In this document: in pieces, positions 55,072 through 61,725 of the stretch | How the letters are laid out: every line of letters starts with the position of its first letter | Numbering within the stretch: position 1 is the first letter of the stretch | Assembly: GCA_020635955.1 (NCBI GenBank) | Contig: JACJYW010000003.1 | Span: 186,001-250,000, forward strand | DNA: 64,000 nucleotides | Reading direction: 5' to 3' | DNA from: Crocinitomicaceae bacterium | GTDB taxonomy: Bacteria; Bacteroidota; Bacteroidia; Flavobacteriales_D; Crocinitomicaceae | The notes under the pieces: model-generated | What the model saw: only the letters and a program-made list of their open reading frames with translations | What the model was told of the DNA's origin: nothing | The model's database searches: none | Program-made: the position numbers and the translations under genes

Positions 55072-55541
55072 CTCATTCCAAGGAAGTAATATCGCTAAAA
55101 GACATTTCCAATGTATTCTCAATTTTCCATGACGGAGGACCTGAAGAATGGAAAATTCATAACGGAAACCTTTCCATCAAAATGTATTGCCAGTATTTAG
55201 CCGAATTGATATCTCCAGAATTTGAATTCTTTACAATTGAGTTAATCGGAGTTAAAACTCTGGACTACAAACCTTGGGAACCATTCAAGATAGATCATCC
55301 CGAGCTTTCTTTAATTGATAAACTAAATAAATGTGAATTTGAAATAGCTACGGCTGAATTAGAAAATGGAGAAGTAAGTGTTGCTTGCCATGAACATAAT
55401 TCGTTTTTTGGTACTCCCGGCGGACAAATTATCCTAGTTGCTGACGGTATTAAAATAAATGCTCAAGACGGAAAAGACATTTCCATTAAGCAACTAACTG
55501 CTATTTGCAAAAGCTACTGGGACAATTTCGGAAAAAAGTAG
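55068..55541 (+). CDS. Cassette gene, hypothetical cytosolic protein starting in the R' box
   Basis: 157 residues. The ATG is the one formed by GTTATGG. No signal peptide. FHDGGPEEWKIHNGNLSIKM, FTIELIGVKTLDYKPWEPFK and SVACHEHNSFFGTPGGQIIL show a beta-rich fold. Not recognised. Confidence 0.68.
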   Translation: MAHSKEVISLKDISNVFSIFHDGGPEEWKIHNGNLSIKMYCQYLAELISPEFEFFTIELIGVKTLDYKPWEPFKIDHPELSLIDKLNKCEFEIATAELENGEVSVACHEHNSFFGTPGGQIILVADGIKINAQDGKDISIKQLTAICKSYWDNFGKK

Positions 55542-55555
55542 GAGTAGAAAACGAG

Positions 55556-55723
55556 CCATAACACAGTAAGCAAAGCTCACGTCCGACACTCATCCACCCG
55601 CATTACGCCCAGTTCGTGTACATATCCGGGTAGCCATCTCGCGGTCGGACAGCCAGTATCCGGGGTTTTTGGCCGACACACTTCGCGACGGCATAAATGC
55701 CTATCTTTGCTCAAACGTTGTAA
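55556..55723 (+). repeat. attC site 44
   Basis: CCATAAC to GTTGTAA, 168 bp. L arms AGCAAAGCT/ATCTTTGCT, eight of nine; N6 TGGCTC/GAGCCA 6/6. Confidence 0.92.
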
Positions 55724-55739
55724 ACAATTATCTAGAGGT

Positions 55740-56250
55740 ATGGGATTATTTCGAAAAAAAAGCAATAAGGAGCTTCATGCAGGAAAATTTATGGACGAAG
55801 TTGATGGCTACTACAATCAAGCGAAAGATCTATTGATTTCTGATTATCATTGTGCAAAAGCTCTTGAAAGTCCAGATTTTTTTGAACTGGATGGCAATCT
55901 CAGCTTTTAGACACGCCGAAGCGAGTGCATTTTCTCAATATGGCGGACCAACCAAAGAAGCAATGAGATTAAGAAATGCATTATTGATTTCAATGGCTAA
56001 ACAGAATTCACGGACCAGAAGAATGTTACGTGAAGCTCAAGAACAATATGATACCCTCAAGAGTATGGGTAAATTTTCAGGTGAATCACCAATGTCAATG
56101 AATGAATTCTTGGGCGGTCTTGTATTGAGTCGAAATGTTAATTCTTATGAAGCTCGAGAGGAAGAATGGGAGCAATCATGCAAGTACATGGGGGACTGGC
56201 TAATGTCTGGTTTCAGTAGCTACTTTGATAGCATCCCAGACTTCAAATGA
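55740..56250 (+). pseudogene. Cassette gene with probable frameshift
   Basis: Starts at ATG 55740 (MGLFRKKSNKELHAGKFMDE) and reads to SPDFFELDGNLSF-stop at 55910; the +1 frame continues from about 55876 to 56250 (SAFRHAEASAFSQYGGPTKE, EAREEEWEQSCKYMGDWLM). A T7 run (near 55880) is the likely slip point: with one T less the two frames join into about 170 residues. Cytosolic helical protein, function unknown. Either a real frameshift or a sequence error. Confidence 0.65.
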
Positions 56251-56258
56251 AAAACTGT

Positions 56259-56424
56259 TTACAACATAGTAGCTAAAGCTAACGTCCGACCCTTGGCCGG
56301 CACGCTTTCGCCCATTACGTGTCCATAATCCGGGCGGCCATCTCGGTCGGACAGCCAAAGTCCGGGATTTTTTGCCCACACACTTCGCACGCAATAAATT
56401 GCTAGCTTTAGCCAAACGTTAGGT
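56259..56424 (+). repeat. attC site 45
   Basis: TTACAAC to GTTAGGT, 166 bp. L arms GCTAAAGCT/AGCTTTAGC; N6 TAAACA/TGTTTA 6/6. Confidence 0.93.
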
Positions 56425-56429
56425 ACTAT

Positions 56430-56545
56430 CGACCCATACACTTGATCCTTTCATGCTTCCAGGACCAAATGCACGGACCGACTGCACTGCGTTTCGTCTT
56501 CGGTGGTGAGTAAGAAGAATCCCATATCCGGGAATTGGACTCACC
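56430..56545 (+). promoter_or_regulatory. Conserved structured TA leader (6), zeta-type cassette
   Basis: CGACCCATACACTTGATCC start, CTTCGGTGGTGAGTAAGA, CCCATATCCGGG, GGACTCACC closing arm; the 3' stem base is TTTCGT instead of TTCCGT, weakening one pair. Confidence 0.75.
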
Positions 56546-56550
56546 TATTA

Positions 56551-56580
56551 TTGCCCTTAGCTTGAATTTTCGTATTTTTG
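56551..56580 (+). promoter_or_regulatory. Promoter of zeta-type pair (6)
   Basis: TTG 56551 and TATTTTTG 56573-56580, 19-nt spacing; GTG start 4 nt later. Confidence 0.72.
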
Positions 56581-56584
56581 TGGT

Positions 56585-56746
56585 GTGGGAAATCATAACT
56601 CAATAGAAGAATTCTTAAAGGAGCTGCAGAAAAAGCTCAAAAAAGAGATGCCTCGTATTAAAAGAGAGATCAAAATATATGAGGAAAAACTTTCTACTGG
56701 AAAGTTGACCAAAAATCCTACACCTTCTCCTCAATTTAATGGCTAG
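56585..56746 (+). CDS. Small partner (candidate antitoxin) of zeta-like kinase
   Basis: 53 residues from GTG 56585: helical and basic (SIEEFLKELQKKLKKEMPRI) with tail KLTKNPTPSPQFNG. Its stop region overlaps the ATG of the kinase by 8 bp, so they are co-translated. Much shorter than classical epsilon antitoxin and without similarity to it that I can see. Confidence 0.7.
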   Translation: MGNHNSIEEFLKELQKKLKKEMPRIKREIKIYEEKLSTGKLTKNPTPSPQFNG

Positions 56747-57341
56747 ACCTAGACTTTATGTCATAGGTGGTTGCAACGGATCTGGTAAATCGTCCTTTGC
56801 CAATGCAATTACTCCGGACGGAGTTGAATCATTTGATTATGACAAAGAATTCCTGAGTATTTACAACTCAATGCGTGACTCTGAGCTTCGAACACAAATA
56901 GCTCACAATAAAACTAGAGCCGTTCTAGAGGAATCCGTTGCAAATGCAATCGAGAATGATTTGGATTTTTGTTATGAAACAAACTTCAATTCGACTCCCA
57001 TGTATTGGCCGGAAAAATTTCGTGAAGCCGGATTCGAACTTAATTTATTCTTTTTCTGCTTAGATTCTCTTGATGAAGCAAAGAAAAGGGTAAGAATCAG
57101 AGTTGAGAATGGTGGTCATTTTGTACCGGAAAAGGAAATTGAAGAACGCTACAAACTAGGCTACGAGAACCTTAACGGACTATTTTCTCAGTTCGATTTT
57201 GTGCATCTACTCAACTCCAGCTTCTACAATGAGGTACCACACCACATTTTATCCATTCAGAATGGACAGCTAGTCTATCTCTCTGAATTCCCTGAATTCT
57301 TAAAAGAACTGATTCCTTCCATAGCTAAATTGCAGGAGTAG
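56739..57341 (+). CDS. Zeta-toxin-like P-loop kinase
   Basis: 200 residues. Walker A in LYVIGGCNGSGKSSFANAIT near residues 6-20, the acidic FCYETNFNS (catalytic/nucleophile-activating region), and RVRIRVENGGHFVPEKEIEE, the R-x-R-x(3)-GGHxxP motif of zeta-like kinases. Zeta toxins phosphorylate UDP-N-acetylglucosamine; this shorter group acts on an unknown substrate. Antitoxin-first order. Confidence 0.85.
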   Translation: MARPRLYVIGGCNGSGKSSFANAITPDGVESFDYDKEFLSIYNSMRDSELRTQIAHNKTRAVLEESVANAIENDLDFCYETNFNSTPMYWPEKFREAGFELNLFFFCLDSLDEAKKRVRIRVENGGHFVPEKEIEERYKLGYENLNGLFSQFDFVHLLNSSFYNEVPHHILSIQNGQLVYLSEFPEFLKELIPSIAKLQE

Positions 57342-57349
57342 AAAACAGT

Positions 57350-57509
57350 ACCTAACATAATAAGTAAAGTTAACTGCCATCACTGGCCTACACACATTTG
57401 CACCCTTGACTTGTCCAAAGTCCGGGCAGCCATTCTTTCGCCCAGTGACCGGGAAGCCACCGCACTTAGTTACTGCAATAAATTGCATAACTTTACTCAA
57501 ACGTTAGGC
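57350..57509 (+). repeat. attC site 46
   Basis: ACCTAAC to GTTAGGC, 160 bp; same subtype as site 19. L arms AGTAAAGTT/AACTTTACT; N6 GGTACT/AGTACC 6/6. Confidence 0.93.
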
Positions 57510-57514
57510 ACTAT

Positions 57515-57632
57515 CGACCCATACACTTGACCCTTCCATACTTCCAGGACCAAATGCACGGACCGACTGTGCTACGCTCCGTCTTCGGTGGTGAGTAAGA
57601 AGAATCCCATTTCCGGGAATTGAACTCACCAC
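57515..57632 (+). promoter_or_regulatory. Conserved structured TA leader (7), zeta-type cassette
   Basis: ACGGA/TCCGT stem around GACTGTGCTACGC, CTTCGGTGGTGAGTAAGA, CCCATTTCCGGG, ACTCACCAC closing arm. Confidence 0.75.
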
Positions 57633-57652
57633 GGACTATTTTGCTACCTTTG
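57620..57652 (+). promoter_or_regulatory. Promoter of zeta-type pair (7)
   Basis: TTG 57620 and TACCTTTG 57645-57652, 22-nt spacing (slightly long); ATG 57658. Confidence 0.6.
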
Positions 57653-57657
57653 AAGTC

Positions 57658-58233
57658 ATGCCGAATCTTTACGTTATAGCTGGTTGCAACGGAGCAGGAA
57701 AAACAACTGCTTCCTTTACACTTTTACCGGAAATACTTGAATGTAATGAGTTCGTTAATGCTGATGAAATTGCAAAAGGAATTTCGCCTTTCAATGTTGA
57801 CGCGGTGGCTTTGGAAGCTGGTCGTATCATGTTAAAACGAATCAACGAACTTCTTGAAGAAAAGAAATCTTTTGCATTTGAAACAACTCTTTCAACCAAA
57901 TCATATGTTAGCAAAATAAAAGCTGCTCAAAAGAATGGTTATAAAGTAACACTAGTTTTCTTTTGGTTACGAAATGATGATCTTGCCGTTGAAAGAGTAA
58001 AAGTTCGTGTAAAGGAAGGCGGACACAACATTCCAGAGAAGGTTGTACGCCGCAGATACTTTGCCGGACTGAATAATTTGTTTAAATTGTACTTACCTTT
58101 GTGTGACAACTGGATAGTATTCGACAACTCTACTCCTGATTCAAGCCTAATTGCTGAAGGAAGAGGAACTGAAGAAGAGAATATTATTGAATTAGACAGT
58201 TGGAACAAAATGAAAGAATTAGCAAATGGCTAG
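57658..58233 (+). CDS. Zeta-toxin-like P-loop kinase (second type)
   Basis: 191 residues. Walker A in LYVIAGCNGAGKTTASFTLL, then FVNADEIAKGISPF (Asp for Mg/substrate), FAFETTLSTKSYVSKIKAAQ and RVKVRVKEGGHNIPEKVVRR, the GGHNIP motif. Here the kinase comes first and the small partner second, the reverse of the neighbouring cassette. Confidence 0.87.
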   Translation: MPNLYVIAGCNGAGKTTASFTLLPEILECNEFVNADEIAKGISPFNVDAVALEAGRIMLKRINELLEEKKSFAFETTLSTKSYVSKIKAAQKNGYKVTLVFFWLRNDDLAVERVKVRVKEGGHNIPEKVVRRRYFAGLNNLFKLYLPLCDNWIVFDNSTPDSSLIAEGRGTEEENIIELDSWNKMKELANG

Positions 58234-58399
58234 TAAACAACCTAAAATATCAACTCTATCTCAACGCATCCTTGATGGTGTTCGACTAGCTACTAAGAAA
58301 ATGTTAGACACTAAATCAAAGAATGACGGAGAGGTTGTTCTCATTCAGGACGGCAAAGTGGTTGTTGTACCTGCATCACAAGCTGCAAAAAAGGGGTAG
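58226..58399 (+). CDS. Small partner (candidate antitoxin) of second zeta-like kinase
   Basis: 57 residues from ATG 58226, overlapping the kinase stop by 8 bp: KISTLSQRILDGVRLATKKM then a short strand pair EVVLIQDGKVVVVPASQAAK. Often found after GGHNIP-type kinases in Bacteroidota; antitoxin role is inferred from position. Confidence 0.72.
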   Translation: MASKQPKISTLSQRILDGVRLATKKMLDTKSKNDGEVVLIQDGKVVVVPASQAAKKG

Positions 58400-58407
58400 A
58401 AAACAGT

Positions 58408-58575
58408 GCCTAACATAATAGGTAAAATTCACCCCCCCCTCTTCCACGCGCAATGCTCCCATTGGCGTGTACTTAACCGGGTAGCCATCTCACACAGGAC
58501 CGCCCAGGTTCCGGGATTTTTGCCATCTCACATTGCGTCGGCATAAAATGCCTAATTTTACCCAAACGGTTAGGT
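58408..58575 (+). repeat. attC site 47 (extra G at the crossover)
   Basis: GCCTAAC to GTTAGGT, 168 bp. L arms GGTAAAATT/AATTTTACC; N6 GGCACT/AGTGCC 6/6. Reads CAAACGGTTAGG, one G more than CAAACGTTAGG in all other sites. Confidence 0.92.
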
Positions 58576-58641
58576 GTCATTGAACATAGAAATTGAAAAA
58601 AAATTACTTATTTGCAATACTTATAACACAATAGGAGTCTT

Positions 58642-59052
58642 ATGAAAAATGGATTGAATTTATCTGGAGTACTAATGATTGTAATTATACTGTCTTCATG
58701 TAGTAAAGAAAAACAACAACAGAGATGGCTAGTAGGTGAATGGAATGCAAATCAACAAATTTTGCTAACTGACACATCAGGGTCTGACATTAACAGTTTC
58801 AATGGAACTTTTACTGTAGAAAAAGATTTATCTGGTATCTCTACGTTGCAAGATTCACAAGGCAACTCAAACACAGAGGACTTCACAATTTCAACTTCTG
58901 AAGATGTGGGTACAGTAACCATTAATTTCAGTACTTCAGGAGCGGTAACTTATTCCGTTGTTGACAATCAGAAGCAGCATCAGGAATGGCACTATTATAA
59001 TACTGAAAGTGGCTTGACAATCGAATCGACCCTCAAACTGACTAAAGACTGA
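58642..59052 (+). CDS. Cassette gene, lipocalin-like lipoprotein
   Basis: 136 residues. SP-II signal with lipobox LSSC-S, WLVGEWNANQQI as lipocalin-like start, Ser/Thr-rich strands (FNGTFTVEKDLSGISTLQDS). About 65 bp leader. Function unknown. Confidence 0.73.
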   Translation: MKNGLNLSGVLMIVIILSSCSKEKQQQRWLVGEWNANQQILLTDTSGSDINSFNGTFTVEKDLSGISTLQDSQGNSNTEDFTISTSEDVGTVTINFSTSGAVTYSVVDNQKQHQEWHYYNTESGLTIESTLKLTKD

Positions 59053-59079
59053 AAAATTTATTTCTTAAAGAAAAACGCC

Positions 59080-59272
59080 ACCTAACACAGTAAGCAAAGC
59101 TTACGTCCAACACTTTTTGCCACCCGCAATGCTCCCATTGGCGTGTGCAAAGTCCGGGCAGCCAGCTCGCGGTCGGACAGCCAGAGTCCGGGGCTTTTTG
59201 GCCAGCGCACTCGTTCGCAATTTAGGTTTGCTGCGCGCACCATAAATTGCTAGCTTTGCTCAAACGTTATGC
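59080..59272 (+). repeat. attC site 48 (long)
   Basis: ACCTAAC to GTTATGC, 193 bp with apical extension (TAGGTTTGCTGCGC), like site 15. L arms AGCAAAGCT/AGCTTTGCT; N6 GGTGTC/GCCACC 5/6. Confidence 0.92.
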
Positions 59273-59367
59273 GTCATTGCAATTTGACAATTGCGGCTAT
59301 CTGTAACTTCTACACAGTCTCAAATGTTTAATCTATATGCAAGATAATTGCCAAACCCAACGGACTC

Positions 59368-59946
59368 ATGCGACCAATTATTCTTACAATCCTAATATTG
59401 CTTTCGACTGTTGCAAAGTCAAATGATACATTAAACGTAAAAAATCATCAAAGTTTAGTGTTTGCCCAATTCGGAGGCGTACCTTCAATCTACATTGTCG
59501 GTTACGGACACGAATTTCGAAAGGATAAAAATTTGACTTGGGGAGTTTTGGGAGGTTTTGGAATGGACTTCATCCGTTTTCAACCCTATTACAATATTGA
59601 AACGGAATTAAAAGGAAGAATACAGTACAATTTTGACCGAAAAAATGCTTTGATCTTTGAAATTGGCTCCCAATACGTGTTCAATCCTTGGTATATGACA
59701 GATCCGGACAAATATTTTCCTGATTGTAAGAGTCAAAGGTGTCCGGATGCATTATTCAACCACTTCTTTGATATTGGCTACCGACATTCATTCCAAAACG
59801 GACTGTCCCTCATTGGGCAACTATACTGCAACTACTATGACGGGTTTTTCCTAAAAGCCGGAGTTGCACCTGGGGTTTATCTCCCAGTATTACCTGGCTT
59901 TGAAATTAGCTACAGCTTTGTTGGAAAACGCCGCATAACACAATAA
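59368..59946 (+). CDS. Cassette gene, outer-membrane beta-barrel-like protein
   Basis: 192 residues with a signal peptide (MRPIILTILILLSTVAKS). Repeating aromatic strands: LTWGVLGGFGMDFIRFQPYY, LIFEIGSQYVFNPWY, FFDIGYRHSFQNGLSLIG, FEISYSFVGKRR; typical porin-like small barrel. The last residues are encoded by attC 49. Confidence 0.75.
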   Translation: MRPIILTILILLSTVAKSNDTLNVKNHQSLVFAQFGGVPSIYIVGYGHEFRKDKNLTWGVLGGFGMDFIRFQPYYNIETELKGRIQYNFDRKNALIFEIGSQYVFNPWYMTDPDKYFPDCKSQRCPDALFNHFFDIGYRHSFQNGLSLIGQLYCNYYDGFFLKAGVAPGVYLPVLPGFEISYSFVGKRRITQ

Positions 59947-60104
59947 GTAAAGGTCATGTCCGACACTCTGGCCACGCTTTTCCCTCCCAGTACGTGTACA
60001 CATCCGGGGCTTCCATCACTCGGTCGGACAAACCAGAGTCCGGGATTTTTTTGCCAACGCACCTCACGACGGCATAAATGCCTACCTTTACTCAAACGTT
60101 AGCA
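59933..60104 (+). repeat. attC site 49
   Basis: GCATAAC to GTTAGCA, 172 bp. L arms AGTAAAGGT/ACCTTTACT, unique here and fully paired; N6 TGCGTC/GCCGCA 5/6. Confidence 0.93.
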
Positions 60105-60112
60105 TTCATTCC

Positions 60113-60487
60113 ATGAACAGGATAATTGCATTATTTTCAATTTCATTGATTGTTCTTCTATCTTCTTGTTTAAATGATAATCCTATCGTTGGTACTTGGA
60201 AATCAACAGAAACAGCAAGCAATGGAGAATTGAACTGGGAGCATCACACTCGCTACATCACCTTTTATGAAAATGGAACTATTAAGAGTTCGCGATCAAC
60301 TGGTGACCCAGGTAAATGGGAAATGAATTCCCAAAAAGACTCTTTATACTTAACAAACAATGAAGGATATATTAACGGTTATTCTATTGTTAGACTGACA
60401 GAAAACGAAATGATATTGTCTGAAAACGGCTGGACCATAATGTTGAACAAAGGTCTTCACCAGAGTAGAAAACGCATGCTAACATAA
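60113..60487 (+). CDS. Cassette gene, lipocalin-like lipoprotein (last cassette)
   Basis: 124 residues. SP-II signal with lipobox LSSC-L, NPIVGTWKSTETASNGE and GKWEMNSQKDSLYLTNNEGY fit lipocalin-like domain. Final cassette; its attC is cut short. Confidence 0.74.
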   Translation: MNRIIALFSISLIVLLSSCLNDNPIVGTWKSTETASNGELNWEHHTRYITFYENGTIKSSRSTGDPGKWEMNSQKDSLYLTNNEGYINGYSIVRLTENEMILSENGWTIMLNKGLHQSRKRMLT

Positions 60488-60510
60488 TAGCTAAAGCTAA
60501 CGTCCGACAC
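60477..60510 (+). repeat. Truncated attC (end of array)
   Basis: TGCTAAC, ATAATA, L'' GCTAAAGCT and CGTCCGACAC are present, then the sequence leaves the attC pattern. N6 with its own cassette start GCATTC/GCATGC 5/6. Confidence 0.85.
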
Positions 60511-60566
60511 GCTATCGAGTTCTGACATCAGCATTAGGCAATGCTTATCTCAAAACACGTTTCCGT

Positions 60567-60603
60567 TTCACTTCAACTTCGGTGGTGAGTAAGAAGAATC
60601 CCA
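60567..60603 (+). other. Remnant of a TA-cassette leader beyond the array
   Basis: CTTCAACTTCGGTGGTGAGT then AAGAAGAATCCCA equals the core of the TA leaders, without a following TA pair or promoter. Suggests a cassette lost by deletion at the distal end. Confidence 0.7.
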
Positions 60604-60673
60604 GTACTTTTTATTTGCCTAATAATTGAGCATTTAATTATTTTCATGATCTTCAGTCTTTATTCATCCTATC

Positions 60674-60940
60674 ATGGAATTACCTTTATTCTTCATTATA
60701 CCTGCATTAGGAATCATCATCTCCTACCTGATATTGAGAAAAACTTCAGGCGGAATAAAGATCTTTGTTTACATTCTACTTTCTTTAGTCCTGATCAATG
60801 TCTTCCATTTTAAGATAGCTACTAGCCGTTACTTTGATGGTATGGGGCCAGGGATCATTTGGTTGATAACTCTGCAATTGGAATTCGTACTTTTCCCAAT
60901 CCTTGCAATTATCATTAAAACACTCCGATCTCGCAATTGA
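60674..60940 (+). CDS. Small membrane protein
   Basis: 88 residues with three hydrophobic segments (LPLFFIIPALGIIISYLIL, IFVYILLSLVLINVFHF, LEFVLFPILAIIIKTL). No R' box or attC flanks it, so it is either a chromosomal gene or the content of a cassette that lost its site. Function unknown. Confidence 0.65.
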   Translation: MELPLFFIIPALGIIISYLILRKTSGGIKIFVYILLSLVLINVFHFKIATSRYFDGMGPGIIWLITLQLEFVLFPILAIIIKTLRSRN

Positions 60941-61040
60941 TTTCACAGTCATGTAAAAGATCTTTTTGAGAAAAACTTGCATTTAAATTCTATTTTATTT
61001 AGTTTTATGCTATTATTATTAGTTTTAATTCATTTTACCC

Positions 61041-61655
61041 ATGCAAAAATTTGATCAAAAAACTGCCATTGCTAAAGCAGCAGAACGCGTTAGACAGGAA
61101 AAAGAAGCTGAAAAAGAAAGAGATGCAGCCTATTATCAAAAAATAACCAGTGGAAACCGTTGGTTGTTTTTTAAAGGTATTGTGGTGTTTACCACACTTA
61201 TGTTGATACTCACTACCTATGATACTTTTGTTATGGGTCCCACTGAAAAGATAAGTCCCTCAGAATGGGAAATGAATCGAGAGTTATATCGAATAAATTA
61301 TCAAAGTATTTGGGTACATGGTCATGCCTTGTTTACCCCTCATTTAGAAGACTGGATAGGTCATTTGGAAGAAGGATTTGAGGTTACGTATACCCCCATT
61401 TTTCATGACGAAAAAATATTATCCTTCCTCCAGGTACCTTATACCACTGAAGGAAATGCTGCTCCGATTAGACACTATGTTTGGCGCGACAGATCCATTT
61501 ATAACTGGTTCCCATTATTCCAGATCATGTTGTTGATCCCTCTGCTTACCTTTCTTCTAAGGCGTCCAAAACCTTGGTTCAATTATCTTAGAATGGCTTC
61601 AATGGTATTGATTCTCCCTGGAACGATATTTATTTTGATCTATATTCTCATGTAA
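61041..61655 (+). CDS. Hypothetical membrane protein
   Basis: 204 residues. Charged N-terminal helix (AERVRQEKEAEKERDAAYYQ), helix near 52-68 (FKGIVVFTTLMLILTT), an extracytoplasmic domain of about 85 residues and two C-terminal helices (FPLFQIMLLIPLLTFLL, LRMASMVLILPGTIFILIYI). Not recognised. Confidence 0.7.
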   Translation: MQKFDQKTAIAKAAERVRQEKEAEKERDAAYYQKITSGNRWLFFKGIVVFTTLMLILTTYDTFVMGPTEKISPSEWEMNRELYRINYQSIWVHGHALFTPHLEDWIGHLEEGFEVTYTPIFHDEKILSFLQVPYTTEGNAAPIRHYVWRDRSIYNWFPLFQIMLLIPLLTFLLRRPKPWFNYLRMASMVLILPGTIFILIYILM

Positions 61656-61725
61656 TTTAAAAGATTAACATTCCAGAAACGTCTTCAGTGAGTAATCTTT
61701 ATAGATTTATCTAAAAATCAATACT

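Larger units (their letters stand above)
20697..60510 (+). mobile_element. Integron-like cassette array (about 50 cassettes)
   Basis: From the attI-like border to a truncated final site, every unit runs TTR-N6-AT(T/C) ... RAAAAC-N6-YAAC-attC-G. Unit sizes range from about 470 bp (gene-less repeat cassette) to about 2 kb (two-gene cassette at 38012). Nearly all genes are on the + strand; exceptions are 46360-47205 and 27132-27344. Contents are small lipoproteins, secreted and membrane proteins, toxin-antitoxin pairs and repeat cassettes. I found no transposase or phage gene in it. Confidence 0.9.

Noticed and set aside
20697..60510. CRISPR array
   Set aside because: Repeats are 105-193 bp, imperfect and structured, with gene-sized spacing; no cas genes.
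20697..60510. Insertion sequences or prophage inside the array
   Set aside because: I looked for transposase motifs, terminal repeats and phage genes and saw none.
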